NCBI GenBank assembly: GCA_030789695.1
Contig: CM061141.1
Coordinates: forward strand, 276,837,871-276,901,870
Source of the DNA: Scilla litardierei
Lineage: Eukaryota > Streptophyta > Magnoliopsida > Asparagales > Asparagaceae
DNA: 64,000 bases
Direction: 5' to 3'
Position 1 is the stretch's first letter. Every line of letters starts with the position of its first letter. The notes below the pieces were generated by a model. The model saw nothing but the letters and a program-made list of their open reading frames with translations, did not search any database and had not been told where the DNA came from. Made by a program: the position numbers and the translations under genes. This document shows positions 35,031 through 46,281 of this stretch, piece by piece.

Positions 35031-35333
35031 TGCTGCAGATGCCCAATCTTCATCTTTTCGCTTCCTCGTCGCTCCTACGACATTCCTTCTTCTTCCAATC
35101 GTCTTCCATCGCCGAATAGCCCTCGAAAGAGCTTTGGGTGACACTCCGGAGTGGGTGCAAATCCTCTTGATCTCAAAATCACTCCGAATCGCTCCATATC
35201 TCCTGAAATACGACAAAAACAAGAAATCGTGAAAAGCATCGCAATATTGTCGAATAATAGTGAAAAACGCGAAATGAGCGATCAAAGTGGCATGCAAACA
35301 TGCAGAAAAACGGTGTAAAATATGGAGCGATCA

Positions 35334-35920
35334 AAATCCCCCAAGCTTACCTCTTACTCGTCCTCGAGGAAGATGAGTAAAAAGTAAACCCGACGGGCAA
35401 AATAATGGAAAAGAAGGAAAAATAAAAAATAATAATAAAATAATATTAGAATAGAAAGCGAAGAAGGGGGTGCTAGATCATTCTTCTCAGGACGTGGGTT
35501 TTGCTTACTTATATAGCATACATCGAATATAAAACACACGTCAAAGACTTTTATTTCGATATCATAGTATAATTGACGCATTCGAAATAGAAAACCCCAA
35601 AATATCAATATAGCATGAAATATGGAATCATTCTAGGATTAACATCGTCTGAAGCATCTAAAACGGTATGCATAACCATAGATCACACACTTTTCAATTG
35701 AATGCTTTCTATAAGGAGTATAAGAGATATCACACGATATGGAATAGTAAGAATAGAACTGTATGGTTTTCATGAAATGAATGCTAAGTGTCGATTTCTG
35801 GATTTCGTGAAACTTTAGCAATCTCACCAAGTATAGAAGATTACTTAGCCTAGGTTGTCATGCACCGTCAACTAGTCACTTTCTCACACATCATTGGATC
35901 CTCTCCCCCAAGCTTATCCA
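35334..35920 (-). other. Gypsy-C 3' region, left part, with polypurine tract
   Basis: Non-coding. The polypurine tract reads AGCTTGGGGGA on the minus strand (35337-35347) and another copy is at about 35903-35912. It corresponds to the last 0.6 kb before the 3' LTR of Gypsy-A. It ends at the Copia-IV target duplication ATCCA (35916-35920). Confidence 0.75.
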
Positions 35921-37282
35921 TGTAATTTTAGCCTGTAAGGATCAATACACTAGAGGGGGGTGAATAGTGTATATTAAAAAATGTCGCAAATAAAATGTTA
36001 GTAATATTTGCAAAGATGGCACAGAAATAAAAAGACAAGTACTGAAATTAAATCAATCGCAAACACAGAGATTTATCCTGGTTCGGATCCATGTGATCCT
36101 ACTCCAGTCCTCTACCCCGTAGAGATTTTCAATCCACTATAATCACTTGCCCCGCAAGCACGAACTTACAAAAATGGCGACACTCCCAGTGTCCCAAACT
36201 TTGTACAATCTCTAACCGAGATTCAAACCTGTAAAATAATGAAATAGAAAAACACCTATAGCCTTGTTATAATTTTCAGAGAAAGAATTCAAGGATGGTG
36301 TTTAGAAGATGAACTTCAAGATGTAAAAGATATGTAATGAAGAGCAACACTTGAAGTTCTCTGGTTCATAAAAGAAGAGAGAGATCTATTGATTTCTTCT
36401 TACAATTATGAACACAAACAACTTTCCAAAAATGATGTTGAAAAATCCAAGTTCTTCCGTTCTTAAATGAAGAAGGAAATCTAATGATTTCTTCTTACAA
36501 ATAAGAAAAGAACAACTAATGGCCTAAAGCTTTAGAAAAGAGAAGACTTGATTCCAACAAATAAGAGAGTAAAGAAGAGGAAAGTGTGTGTAAGAAAAGA
36601 GAGGGTCTACCCCTTTATTTATAGTGTTTAGGGACGGTTGGGGACTGTAGTTAACGTTGGAAAACGGGCAGGAACCGTCCCTGAAAATTTGGGATCAAAA
36701 CGGCTAGTTTTGAAATTGGTCGACCAAAAAGACACATTGGTCGACCAAAATTTAGAGAGGGAATTTCGACCATTGGAAGACATTTCTAGAATCTACACGG
36801 TTAGAGGAGTTTGCACATGCAATCCCATAACCAAATTCGAAGGTTTAAAATTGGTCGACCAAAATGAAGTTATTGGCTGCCAATTTTCAAAGTTGCGAAT
36901 TTTCGAAATTGGGAAGTGTAGATCTCTGAGGAATGGAACCTAGATGACTAAGATATATTATCACAAGGCTTTGTGACTCTAATAAAGTAAATTTTACATT
37001 GATTACATAAAGCCGTAGATAGGACTGCATCTGCAACTGAATCTGAGAAGCTTCTTTGCATGAGATCCTTATCAAGTGATTATATATCCAAGTCGTGGAT
37101 TAGGTGCCTTTGTCTTTCCATCTTCATGAATGATACATCTGATTGAGTATGCATGAAGATATCTCATTTGTGTGGAACTCAGCATTGATTTGTATCTGCA
37201 TACATAGAGTTAGTAGCACTGAATGTGTTTGTCATATCAAAACCATATGTGAATAGAAATATGGAATTATGAAATTCCAACA
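35921..37282 (-). repeat. Copia-IV 3' LTR (1362 bp)
   Basis: Plus-strand ends are TGTAATTTTAG and AATTCCAACA. It contains the AGAGGGGGGTGAATAGTG motif, ATCCTGGTTCGG, a minus-strand TATA box CTATAAATAAA (36614-36624), and three perfect TTGGTCGACCAA palindromes (36716, 36737, 36851) on its upstream side. Confidence 0.95.
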
Positions 37283-39259
37283 TTCTCCCCCTTTTTGATG
37301 ATGACAAACATGAAAAAATATATATCGTTAAAATTGAACATATCAGATATACTCCCCCTGAATATGTGGAGTTAGTGAATACTCCCCCTGAGTAGATGAA
37401 ATATAATCTCCCCCTTTGGAATCCTAAAAAAGAGGGAAATAAGAGTTAGCCCAAAAAGAAGCTATAAATTAACAAATGATTGCCATCTGGGTGAAGACAT
37501 GTGTAGGCCGAATATGGAGGGTATAGGCCAAAAAATGAACAGCCCATTATAATAATTAAAAAAAATTGAAGCATATGTAGATGGTGATGAACAGAATTAG
37601 GAAATCAAGATAGGAAGTAGAATATATTCTCCCCCTGTATGTAGCCCAATGCATGAGTGAATGTAAAGATCGTGAGCGTAATGAAGCAAGAATGAAGTAA
37701 CCAAGCATGAAAGACAGAATCATTTTGGATGCAAATAGCAACAGAGAGGACAAAATGTTACTATTTTAAAAACAATGTTTGCAGTCAACATTCAAAATGA
37801 AGCCCTGAGATTTAGTAAAAGTTGTGAGTGGGTATCGGGTGGAGTATGTAGTGGCATTATAAGTTGAAAACCCCAGAATCTAATCTCCATTAATAAAACA
37901 ATGGCATATATGCATGAAGAGAGATGAATTTCCGTAGAATTATCAACGTCGATGCCTAGAAAGTAACAAATGCGTGTGATGGAAAAAAAATGTTCATGCT
38001 CGCAAGGGTAGATATAGGCGGATCGGGCATGATTGTGAATAAGGTAATCAACTTGGTAACCCAAAAGAAATGGAAAAACAAAATAAACAGAATGGTCAAC
38101 GGCGAATGCACAGGTAGGGGCATAACAAAATGACAGGAATGGAGTATCCAAAATCAGTTGTCAAAAGAATTGTGAGACACAGTATGGACAAAATGAAATT
38201 GCCTGGATGACAGAGAAGACCAAATGAAGGGAGGAAGTAGGACATCATGCCTAGAGGGAATAAATCTGGTAGCATGTGCAATTTAAAATAGCAACAGACA
38301 GAACTAATTTTAATCAGTGAAAGAAAAAAATGTTTGCAGACAATACGTATAAAGAATCACCTTGATTTAGTAATAAAGTGGAGTTTGTAACAAAAGTAAT
38401 AAGTTTTGGTATTACAAATTTATAACCACAGAGTCTAATTGTCATCATGAGAGTGGTGACAGATAGTAAATAAAATAGAGGAAATTGCATGAGAATTAGC
38501 AACTTTGTAGCCTAGAAAGTAGCAAAGGTGCTATTAATGTAATATAAAAAGCCAAAGTCATCTTCAGGACTATAATACCAGCATATCAAGTGATATAATG
38601 CCACCAATATACAATTAATACCATCTGTTATGAAGTGGACAAAAAAACAATGGGATTTGAATAAGACAAACATGGGGGGAAGAAAGTACAGGGCTTTGGA
38701 AAATGAATGGAGGGGATGCCTTGGAAAATGAAACGAGGAGATTGGTTCCTCATGAATGAAAGGATTTTAAATAAAGAAAAATTTCTGTTATGGGAAGTTG
38801 TGATAGAGTTTTTGGTGGGAACAGATATTTTTGCAAAAAGCAATAGAAATGATTTGAACGGGATGAGTGGTCTTGGGAAATGAAGAGTTGCCTTAGTGAT
38901 GAAGGGAATTAAATAAGGCAGAGAATAATGCAGTTATTGGAAGTTGAGGAAGTGTTTGAGAACGGGAATATTTCCAATCGACAGTAGCAGTTTGAAAGTA
39001 GCCGTTTGAAAAACCGAACTAAAATAAATTTAAAAATGAAGTGATGGGTTTCGTTGGAAATAAAAAACAGTTGGAAATAACTGTTAACTGAAAATAAGCG
39101 CGAAGACGAACCAGTTACCGGGAAAAAAATAAAAATAAAAAAATAAAAAAAATCGACAATTGGCGACCAATATTGGTGAATTGGTCGACCAATTTGAAAA
39201 ATAGTCAGAAAAATTTGAAAAAATTGGAGAAAAATTCTAAAAATAAAAATAAGAAAGTG
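37283..39259 (-). other. Copia-IV 3' untranslated region with repeated polypurine tracts
   Basis: No supported coding sequence. The polypurine tract (37283-37296, minus AAAAAGGGGGAGAA) touches the 3' LTR. Further AGGGGGAG copies occur near 37352, 37382, 37410 and 37631. One more TTGGTCGACCAA palindrome is at 39181-39192. Confidence 0.75.
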
Positions 39260-42200
39260 TCATAAGTCCGATTCACTAATAATCCATAAATTCCTACGAA
39301 GCTTAGTAAAAGTATCTTCTTTCAATGGTTTGGTTAAAATATCAGCTATCTGATGTTCAGTAGCTATAAATTTAAGAACTATATCTCCTTTCTGAACATG
39401 ATCATCCAAAAAATGATGACGTACATCAATATGTTTTGTACGAGAATGATGCACAGGATTTTTAGAAAGATTAATAGCACTAGTATTATCACACATAATA
39501 GGGCAAGTAGAGCAATCAATACCATAGTCAGATATAGTTTGTTTCATCCATAAGATTTGAGCACATGCTAAACCTGCGGCAATATATTCTGCCTCGGTTG
39601 TAGATAATGAAACAGAGTTTTGCTTTTTGCTAAACCAAGAAACTAAAGCATGACCTAAAAAGTGGCAAGTACCACTGGTACTTTTACGATCTGATTTGCA
39701 ACCAGCAAAGTCTGCATCACTATAGGATAATAAATCAAATGTGCTTGACTTGGGATAAAATAAACCAAAATCAGAAGTGTGCTTAACATATCTAATAATC
39801 CTTTTTACGGCAGTTAAGTGTGAAACTTTAGGATCTGCCTAAAAACGTGCACATAAACATACTGAAAACATAATGTCTGGTCTACTAGCAGTTAAATAGA
39901 GTAGAGAGCCAATCATACCTCTGTAAAGACGTTGATCAACACTCTTACCATTTAAGTCTTTGTCGAGAGATGTAGATGTACTCATTGGAGTACGTTTTTC
40001 TGCAGAACTTTCTAAACCAAAACGCTTGATGAGTTCTTTAGAGTACTTGCTTTGGTGAATGAAGATTCCTTCCTTCAATTGTTTAATTTGAAGACCGAGG
40101 AAGTAATTGAGTTCACCCATGTGACTCATCTCAAATTCTTTCTGCATAATCTTAGAAAAATCTTGACAAAGAGATTCATTAGTAGAACCAAAAATAATAT
40201 CATCAACGTATATTTGAATAATGATTATGTCAGATTTAATATTTTTAATAAAAAGAGTGGAATCTATTTTACCAATATTATAACCAGAATTTAAAAGATA
40301 GTTTTTAAGTCTTCCATACCAAGCACGCGGTGCTTGTTTGAGACCATAAAGAGCTTTCTTTAATTTGAAAACATGATTTTCAAAATTTTCATGATGAAAA
40401 CCAGGAGGTTGTTCAACATAAACTTCCTCCTTAAGAAAACCATTTAAAAAAGCACTTTTGACATCCATTTGAAATAATTTAAAATCTTTGAAACATGCAA
40501 ATGATAACAACATGCGAATAGACTCAAGACGAGCAACTGGTGCATAGGTTTCATCATAATCAATACCTTCTTCTTGATTATAACCTTGTGCAACCAATCG
40601 TGCCTTGTTTCTAATTACCTGACCAGATTCATCCAATTTATTTTTGAATACCCACTTGGTACCAATAATTGAATGATCTGTTGGTCTGGGAACTAATTCC
40701 TAAACATCATTTCGTTGAAATTGATTGAGTTCTTCCTGCATAGCGATAATCCATGAACTATCTTCACATGCATCTTTGATGTTCTTTGGTTCGATGGATG
40801 AAAGGAAAGCACAATGCGCCATTTGTTCAATTTGACGACGAGTTCTAACTCCATCAGTGATATTTCCAATGATTAACTCTGATGGATGATTTGGAACTTG
40901 TGCAAAAGCCTTGGGAAGATCTGTATTATCTGAAATAGACTCAACAGAATGATTAGTAGCATCAATTTCATCAAGTTTGATATTATCTAAAGAATTAGAT
41001 ACAGGTAATATATTCTCTTCATCATCAATGATGGGAGAATTAGATGAGGGATTCTCATCAAATGTGACATGTAGTGATTCTTCAACTGTTGAAGTTCTTT
41101 TGTTATATACTCTGTAGGCTTTGCTACGTGTTGAGTATCCAACAAAAATACCTTCATCAGATTTCGAATCAAATTTATCAAGTGCATATTTAGTATTAAG
41201 AATAAAACATTTACATCCAAACACTTTAAAATATGATACACGTGGAATGCAATCAAAGAATAATTCAAAACAAGTTTTATTAAGTAATGACCTTATGAGA
41301 ATTTTATTCATAATGTAACATGCAGTTGCGACAGCTTCAGCCCAAAAATATTTCGGTAAATTAATATCACAAAGCATTGTTCTTGCACATTCTTATAAAG
41401 TTCTATTTTTCCTTTCAACTACTCCATTTTGAGGAGGAGCACGAGGAAAAGAAAAATTGTGAGTAATGCCATTTTCATTACAAAACTTGGTAAACAATTC
41501 ATTTTCAAATTCTCCTCCATGATCACTACGAATAGTGACAATGTTAGAGGATTTGATTTTTTGTATCTTTTTACAAAATATTGAAAATTCTTCAAATGCA
41601 TCATTCTTGTTTTGTAAGAATATAACCCAAGTATATCTTGAATAATCATCAACAATGAAAAATGCATATCTACTTCTATTCAAAGAAGCTACTCTTGAAG
41701 GACCAAACAAATCTAAGTGTAAGAGTTCTAATGGTCTCTTTGTTGAGATAACATCCTTTGATTTAAATGAAGATTTGTGAATTTTTCCTTGTTGACAAGC
41801 ATCACAAAAGTGTTTGTGTTTGAAAGAAATATTTGGCATTCCATTTACTAATTTGTGTTTTGAAATGTGTGCTAGATTTTTGAAATTAGTGTGTCCAAAA
41901 CGTTTATGCCATAAAAGTGTATCATCAGATGTAATCATTAAATAATGATTATTTGTGGTAACAGACATGCATAAAATATAAATGTTATTTTTACGCTTAC
42001 CACGAAACAAAACAGATGACATATCAGAATCATAAATAATGTAATCATTTTGTTCAAAAACTATTTTGTAATTTTTATCGCATAACTGACTAATGGAAAG
42101 TAAATTATGTTTCAAACCGTCAACCAGGTGAACATTCTCAATGATAGGCTGATTTGTATTGACAACTGTTCCAGTGCCTATGATTTTTCCTTTCTTGTTG

Positions 42201-42397
42201 TCACCAAAGGTAACTGTGCCTCCTTGTTTGTACTTGATGTTTGAAAGTAGTTTGACATTTCCTGTCATATGTTTTGAACATCCACTATCCAAAATCCATC
42301 TTTCTTTCCTAGGTACCTCATCTTCATTATCTTGTGCCATAAAGCACATGTTGGCACTTTCATTTAGATCATCATCTTCATCATCTGAAGAATCATC
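39260..42397 (-). pseudogene. pol: Copia-IV pol: protease, integrase, RT, RNase H, three stops
   Basis: One reading frame with gag. Protease is WILDSGCSKHMTG (about 42300); the integrase finger ends CDACQQGKIHKSS, and the core has FIVDDYSRYTWV, IRSDHGGEFEN and PPQNGVVERKNRTL. Three stops (near 41391, 40700 and 39839) interrupt it. RT has [44 protein letters not shown] and YVDDIIFGS. RNase H ends IMCDNTSAINLSKNP, HIDVRHHF and IADILTKPL. All catalytic motifs are intact, so decay is limited to nonsense changes. Confidence 0.93.
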
Positions 42398-43357
42398 TCA
42401 TGTTGCTGCAAATGCCTTTTTCATTTTGTCAAATCTCCTTTCTCTTCTGGATTGATCATTATTGGAAGTTTTGAACTTTGCTTTGAGAAGATGACAGTCT
42501 TTCTTCATATGTCCTGGCTTATTGCAATTAAAGCAAAGAGAAAAATCAGTATTCTTAGATTTAAAATTATTATACTTACCTTTCTGAAAGAATTTTCTGA
42601 AGTTTTTGGCAAAAAATGCCATATCATCATCTAAATCTTCATTATCTGATGTTGCGTTGAAGGCAAGTACTTTCTTCTTTTGATCTGATTCTTCTTTCTC
42701 ATCTTGAAGTGTAACTTCATGGGCCATTAAGTTACCAATAAGATCGTCCATAGATAATGTGGAAAGATCATTGGCTTCCTCAATAGCAGTGATCTTTGGA
42801 CGCCATACTGGAGTTAAAGCTTTAAGAATTTTGCGAACCTGTTCAAGAGAAGTGAAAGTTTTTCCAAGAGCACTTAAATAATTTATAATATTAGTAAACC
42901 TGGTGTTCATTTCTCCAATTGTCTCTTGGTCCTTCATCTTGAACAACTCGAATTTGTGAACTAAAACGGAAATCTTAGTTTCCTTCACTTTACTGGTTCC
43001 TTCATGAGTTACCTCAAGTATATGCCAAATCTCCTTAGCACTTTTGGCCTGAGATACTCGATTAAACTCATGTTTATCCATAGCACAAAATAAAGCATTC
43101 ATGGCCTTTGAGTTGTTGGTTTTTGCAGTTTTGTCGTTGATGGTCCAATCAGCAACAGGAGTTGTTGGCTTTTCGTATCCTGACTCTACGATGTCCCAAA
43201 TTTCATAATTCATACTTTGGAGATGAATCTCCATTCGTATTTTCCAATATGAATAATTTGAACCATCAAATAGAGGAGGACGAGTTTGAGAGTGCCCTTC
43301 AGGATGCTGATTGTAGTTGTGTGGAATTGCGTTCATGTTTGAGGAACTTGCTGCCAT
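42398..43357 (-). pseudogene. gag: Copia-IV gag, ends at an in-frame stop before protease
   Basis: Capsid-nucleocapsid protein, 319 codons, starting MAASSSNMNAIPHNYNQ. The DUF4219/UBN2 region has LFDGSNYSYWKIRMEIHL, EIWHILEVTHEGTSKVKETK and RKILKALTPVWRPKITAI. The zinc knuckle CFNCNKPGHMKKDC is intact. The TGA at 42398 falls in a linker, and the same frame continues 49 bases later into protease, so in a working element this would be one gag-pol polyprotein. Confidence 0.9.
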
Positions 43358-43366
43358 CTTAACCTT

Positions 43367-43378
43367 GCTCTGATACCA
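43367..43378 (-). promoter_or_regulatory. Copia-IV primer binding site
   Basis: TGGTATCAGAGC on the minus strand, two bases inside the 5' LTR. Confidence 0.92.
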
Positions 43379-43380
43379 AA

Positions 43381-44742
43381 AGTAATTTTAGCCTGTAAGG
43401 ATCAATACACTAGAGGGGGGTGAATAGTGTATATTAAAAAATGTCGCAAATAAAATGTTAGTAATATTTGCAAAGATGGCACAGAAATAAAAAGACAAGT
43501 ACTGAAATTAAATCAATCGCAAACACAGAGATTTATCCTGGTTCGGATCCTTGTGATCCTACTCCAATCCTCTACCCCGTAGAGATTTTCAATCCACTAT
43601 AATCACTTGCCCCGCAAGCACGAACTTACAAAAATGGCGACACTCCCAGTGTCCCAAACTTTGTACAATCTCTAACCGAGATTCAAACCTGTAAAATAAT
43701 GAAATAGAAAAACACATATAGCCTTGTTATAATTTTCAGAGAAAGAATTCAAGGATGGTGTTTAGAAGATGAACTTCAAGATGTAAAAGATATGTAATGA
43801 AGAGCAACACTTGAAGTTCTCTGGTTCATAAAAGAAGAGAGAGATCTATTGATTTCTTCTTACAATTATGAACACAAACAACTTTCCAAAAATGATGTTG
43901 AAAAATCCAAGTTCTTCCGTTCTTAAATGAAGAAGGAAATCTAATGATTTCTTCTTACAAATAAGAAAAGAACAACTAATGGCCTAAAGCTTTAGAAAAG
44001 AGAAGACTTGATTCCAACAAATAAGAGAGTAAAGAAGAGGAAAGTGTGTGTAAGAAAAGAGAGGGTCTACCCCTTTATTTATAGTGTTTAGGGACGGTTG
44101 GGGACTGTAGTTAACGTTGGAAAACGGGCAGGAACCGTCCCTGAAAATTTGGGATCAAAACGGCTAGTTTTGAAATTGGTCGATCAAAAGGACACATTGG
44201 TTGACCAAAATTTAGAGAGGGAATTTCGACCATTGGAAGACATTTCTAGAATCGACACGGTTAGGGGAGTTTGCACATGCAATCCCATAACCAAATTCGA
44301 AGGTTTAAAATTGGTCGACCAAAATGAAGTTATTGGCTGCCAATTTTCAAAGTTGCGAATTTTCGAAATTGGGAAGTGTAGATCTCTGAGGAATGGAACC
44401 TAGATGACTAAGATATATTATCACAAGGCTTTGTGACTCTAATAAAGTAAATTTTACATTGATTACATAAAGCCGTAGATAGGACTGCATCTGCAACTGA
44501 ATCTGAGAAGCTTCTTTGCAGGAGATCCTTATCAAGTGATTATATATCCAAGTTGTGGATTAGGTGCCTTTGTCTTTCCAGCTTCATGAATGATACATCT
44601 GATTGAGTATGCATGAAGATATCTCATTTGTGTGGAACTCAGCATTGATTTGTATCTGCATACATAGAGTTAGTAGCACTGAATGTGTTTGTCATATCAA
44701 AACCATATGGGAATAGAAATATGGAATTATGAAATTCCAACA
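43381..44742 (-). repeat. Copia-IV 5' LTR (1362 bp)
   Basis: Matches the other LTR base for base in length. The base at the primer-site end is A instead of T (AG in place of TG on the plus strand), so this LTR ends CT rather than CA. Two of the three TTGGTCGACCAA palindromes have one mutation each here. Confidence 0.93.
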
Positions 44743-46080
44743 ATCCATAAGCGTGGTGGCATAAACAAATCAATATGTACATTCCCCATTTCTTTTGAAG
44801 CTCCAAAAAAGTAAAAATAAAAACAAAAAGAGGGAAGAAAGAGAGAAATAGTATGAGATGTGATCGTTATGAACTTCTTTTCTCTTTTCTTTTCTTTTTC
44901 TCAATTTTTCTCCCTTTTTTTGAATAACAATATATACATGAGCGATCCCAAATCAAAAGAGAGAAGGATATACATGTATATTTTTTTCTTTCTGATTTTG
45001 GGGATTTGGAGCATGAAAATTAATAGCGGGGGAAATGCTGATAATAGACTTGCTATGGGGGATTCACCAATGAATATCAAATAGAGAAATGATGCTCAAG
45101 ATATGTGGAGAAAGAAATAAATGTATCGCTCGGTTCACTCTATAGGACGTGCATGATAACTTTGAGCAGAGTAATATAATCTACTCAGTTTAATCTCAAA
45201 AAGTAAACTAGTCCAGATATATCGTCCTAGCAAACATTCAATCAACCTGAGAGTGAAGCGTACAATTCATGCAATAAGAAGTGATATGAGAGAGGAAAGC
45301 AGTACTCCAAATATTAGCAGACAATGCGTGAAGCTTGGTGTGTTTTCTATGATAAGCATACATATGAATCATCAGACATCAGCTAATAACAGAATTTCAT
45401 CCATATTCATACAGAAAAAGAGTGGGTTACTATTTCAAAATGCAAAGCAGGACATAGCATATGATATCTGAAGCAAAAGCTATGACATGACAAAATAGCA
45501 GGCACATAGAGAGGCTAACACCACGTCATCATCATCACAGAAAAATCATCTTTAGCAAAAGATGAAAGAAACAAGGATAAAAGAAAATAGAACTATATAC
45601 AATGCAGCACACAAAGAAAATAAGAAAACGTGATGCATGATAAAAAATGAAAAAGTGGTGAAAATAAGTGCAAAAGTGGAAAGAAAATGTGGGAAATCAA
45701 AAAAATAATAGGTGACAAAAATAAAAAGTGTGAGAACTCACTCCCCTAAGCTGAAGTGCACAGTGGCCTCAATGTGCAAAGTGTGGCACACCGAGAGACG
45801 TGAGATGGGTGGGGCGGGTGAGGATGCATGCATGATGAAAAAGAAAGAAAAAGAAAAAGAAAATAGGATATGAATGAATGTGATGCATGCAAAGATCGGG
45901 ATGGTGCAGATATAAGTGTCCCCAAAAGGTCTCTCCCTCACTCCCAAAAAGGTATTAAAAAGATATGATCAGGAAGGAATCAAAATAATACGTGGAGGAG
46001 GGGGAAAAAATCAATCACCAGGCCCAGGAACAAACGGGCAGCAAAACGACAAATATATATCAGAGGCATCAAGAGTGTGC
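44743..46080 (-). other. Gypsy-C 3' region, right part
   Basis: Non-coding, AT-rich, equivalent to Gypsy-A 12397-13740. It keeps the hairpin with arms GCACA and TGTGC (about 45757-45776) followed by a weakened purine motif AGCTTAGGGGAG (about 45740-45751, minus). A T-rich/A-rich low-complexity stretch lies at 44815-44930. Confidence 0.7.
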
Positions 46081-46281
46081 CTAAGCTAGTGGTGGTGCTG
46101 CACCATCACTGTCCTGTGGCGGGGGTGGTGGTGGAGGTGGTGGGCGTGGTGGCTGCTGGGAGGGTGTGGGTGGTGGAGGCAGACGCGACAGAATCTGATT
46201 TAGGCAAGCCTAAATACTGGGAAGGAAGGCGACGTGGATCTGCACGGTGCTGATCGTGGCAGAGAGAGCCCTAAAGTCTCC

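Larger units (their letters stand above)
33529..35333 (-). repeat. Gypsy-C 3' LTR (1805 bp)
   Basis: On the plus strand it runs from TGATCGCGCC to GGAGCGATCA. It contains the hairpin array (about 33890-34190), a TATA-like box (34577-34586) and CTCGGCCGAG palindromes (34670-35030). It is nearly identical to 53312-55123. Confidence 0.93.
35921..44742 (-). mobile_element. Copia-IV: complete Ty1/copia element nested in Gypsy-C
   Basis: A complete 8822-bp element on the minus strand, with target duplication ATCCA (35916-35920 and 44743-44747) and two 1362-bp LTRs. By eye the LTRs differ at about a dozen positions (near 1%), so it is one of the younger insertions here. The gag-pol frame is continuous but has four stops. 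Between RNase H and the 3' LTR is about 2 kb of non-coding DNA. Confidence 0.95.
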
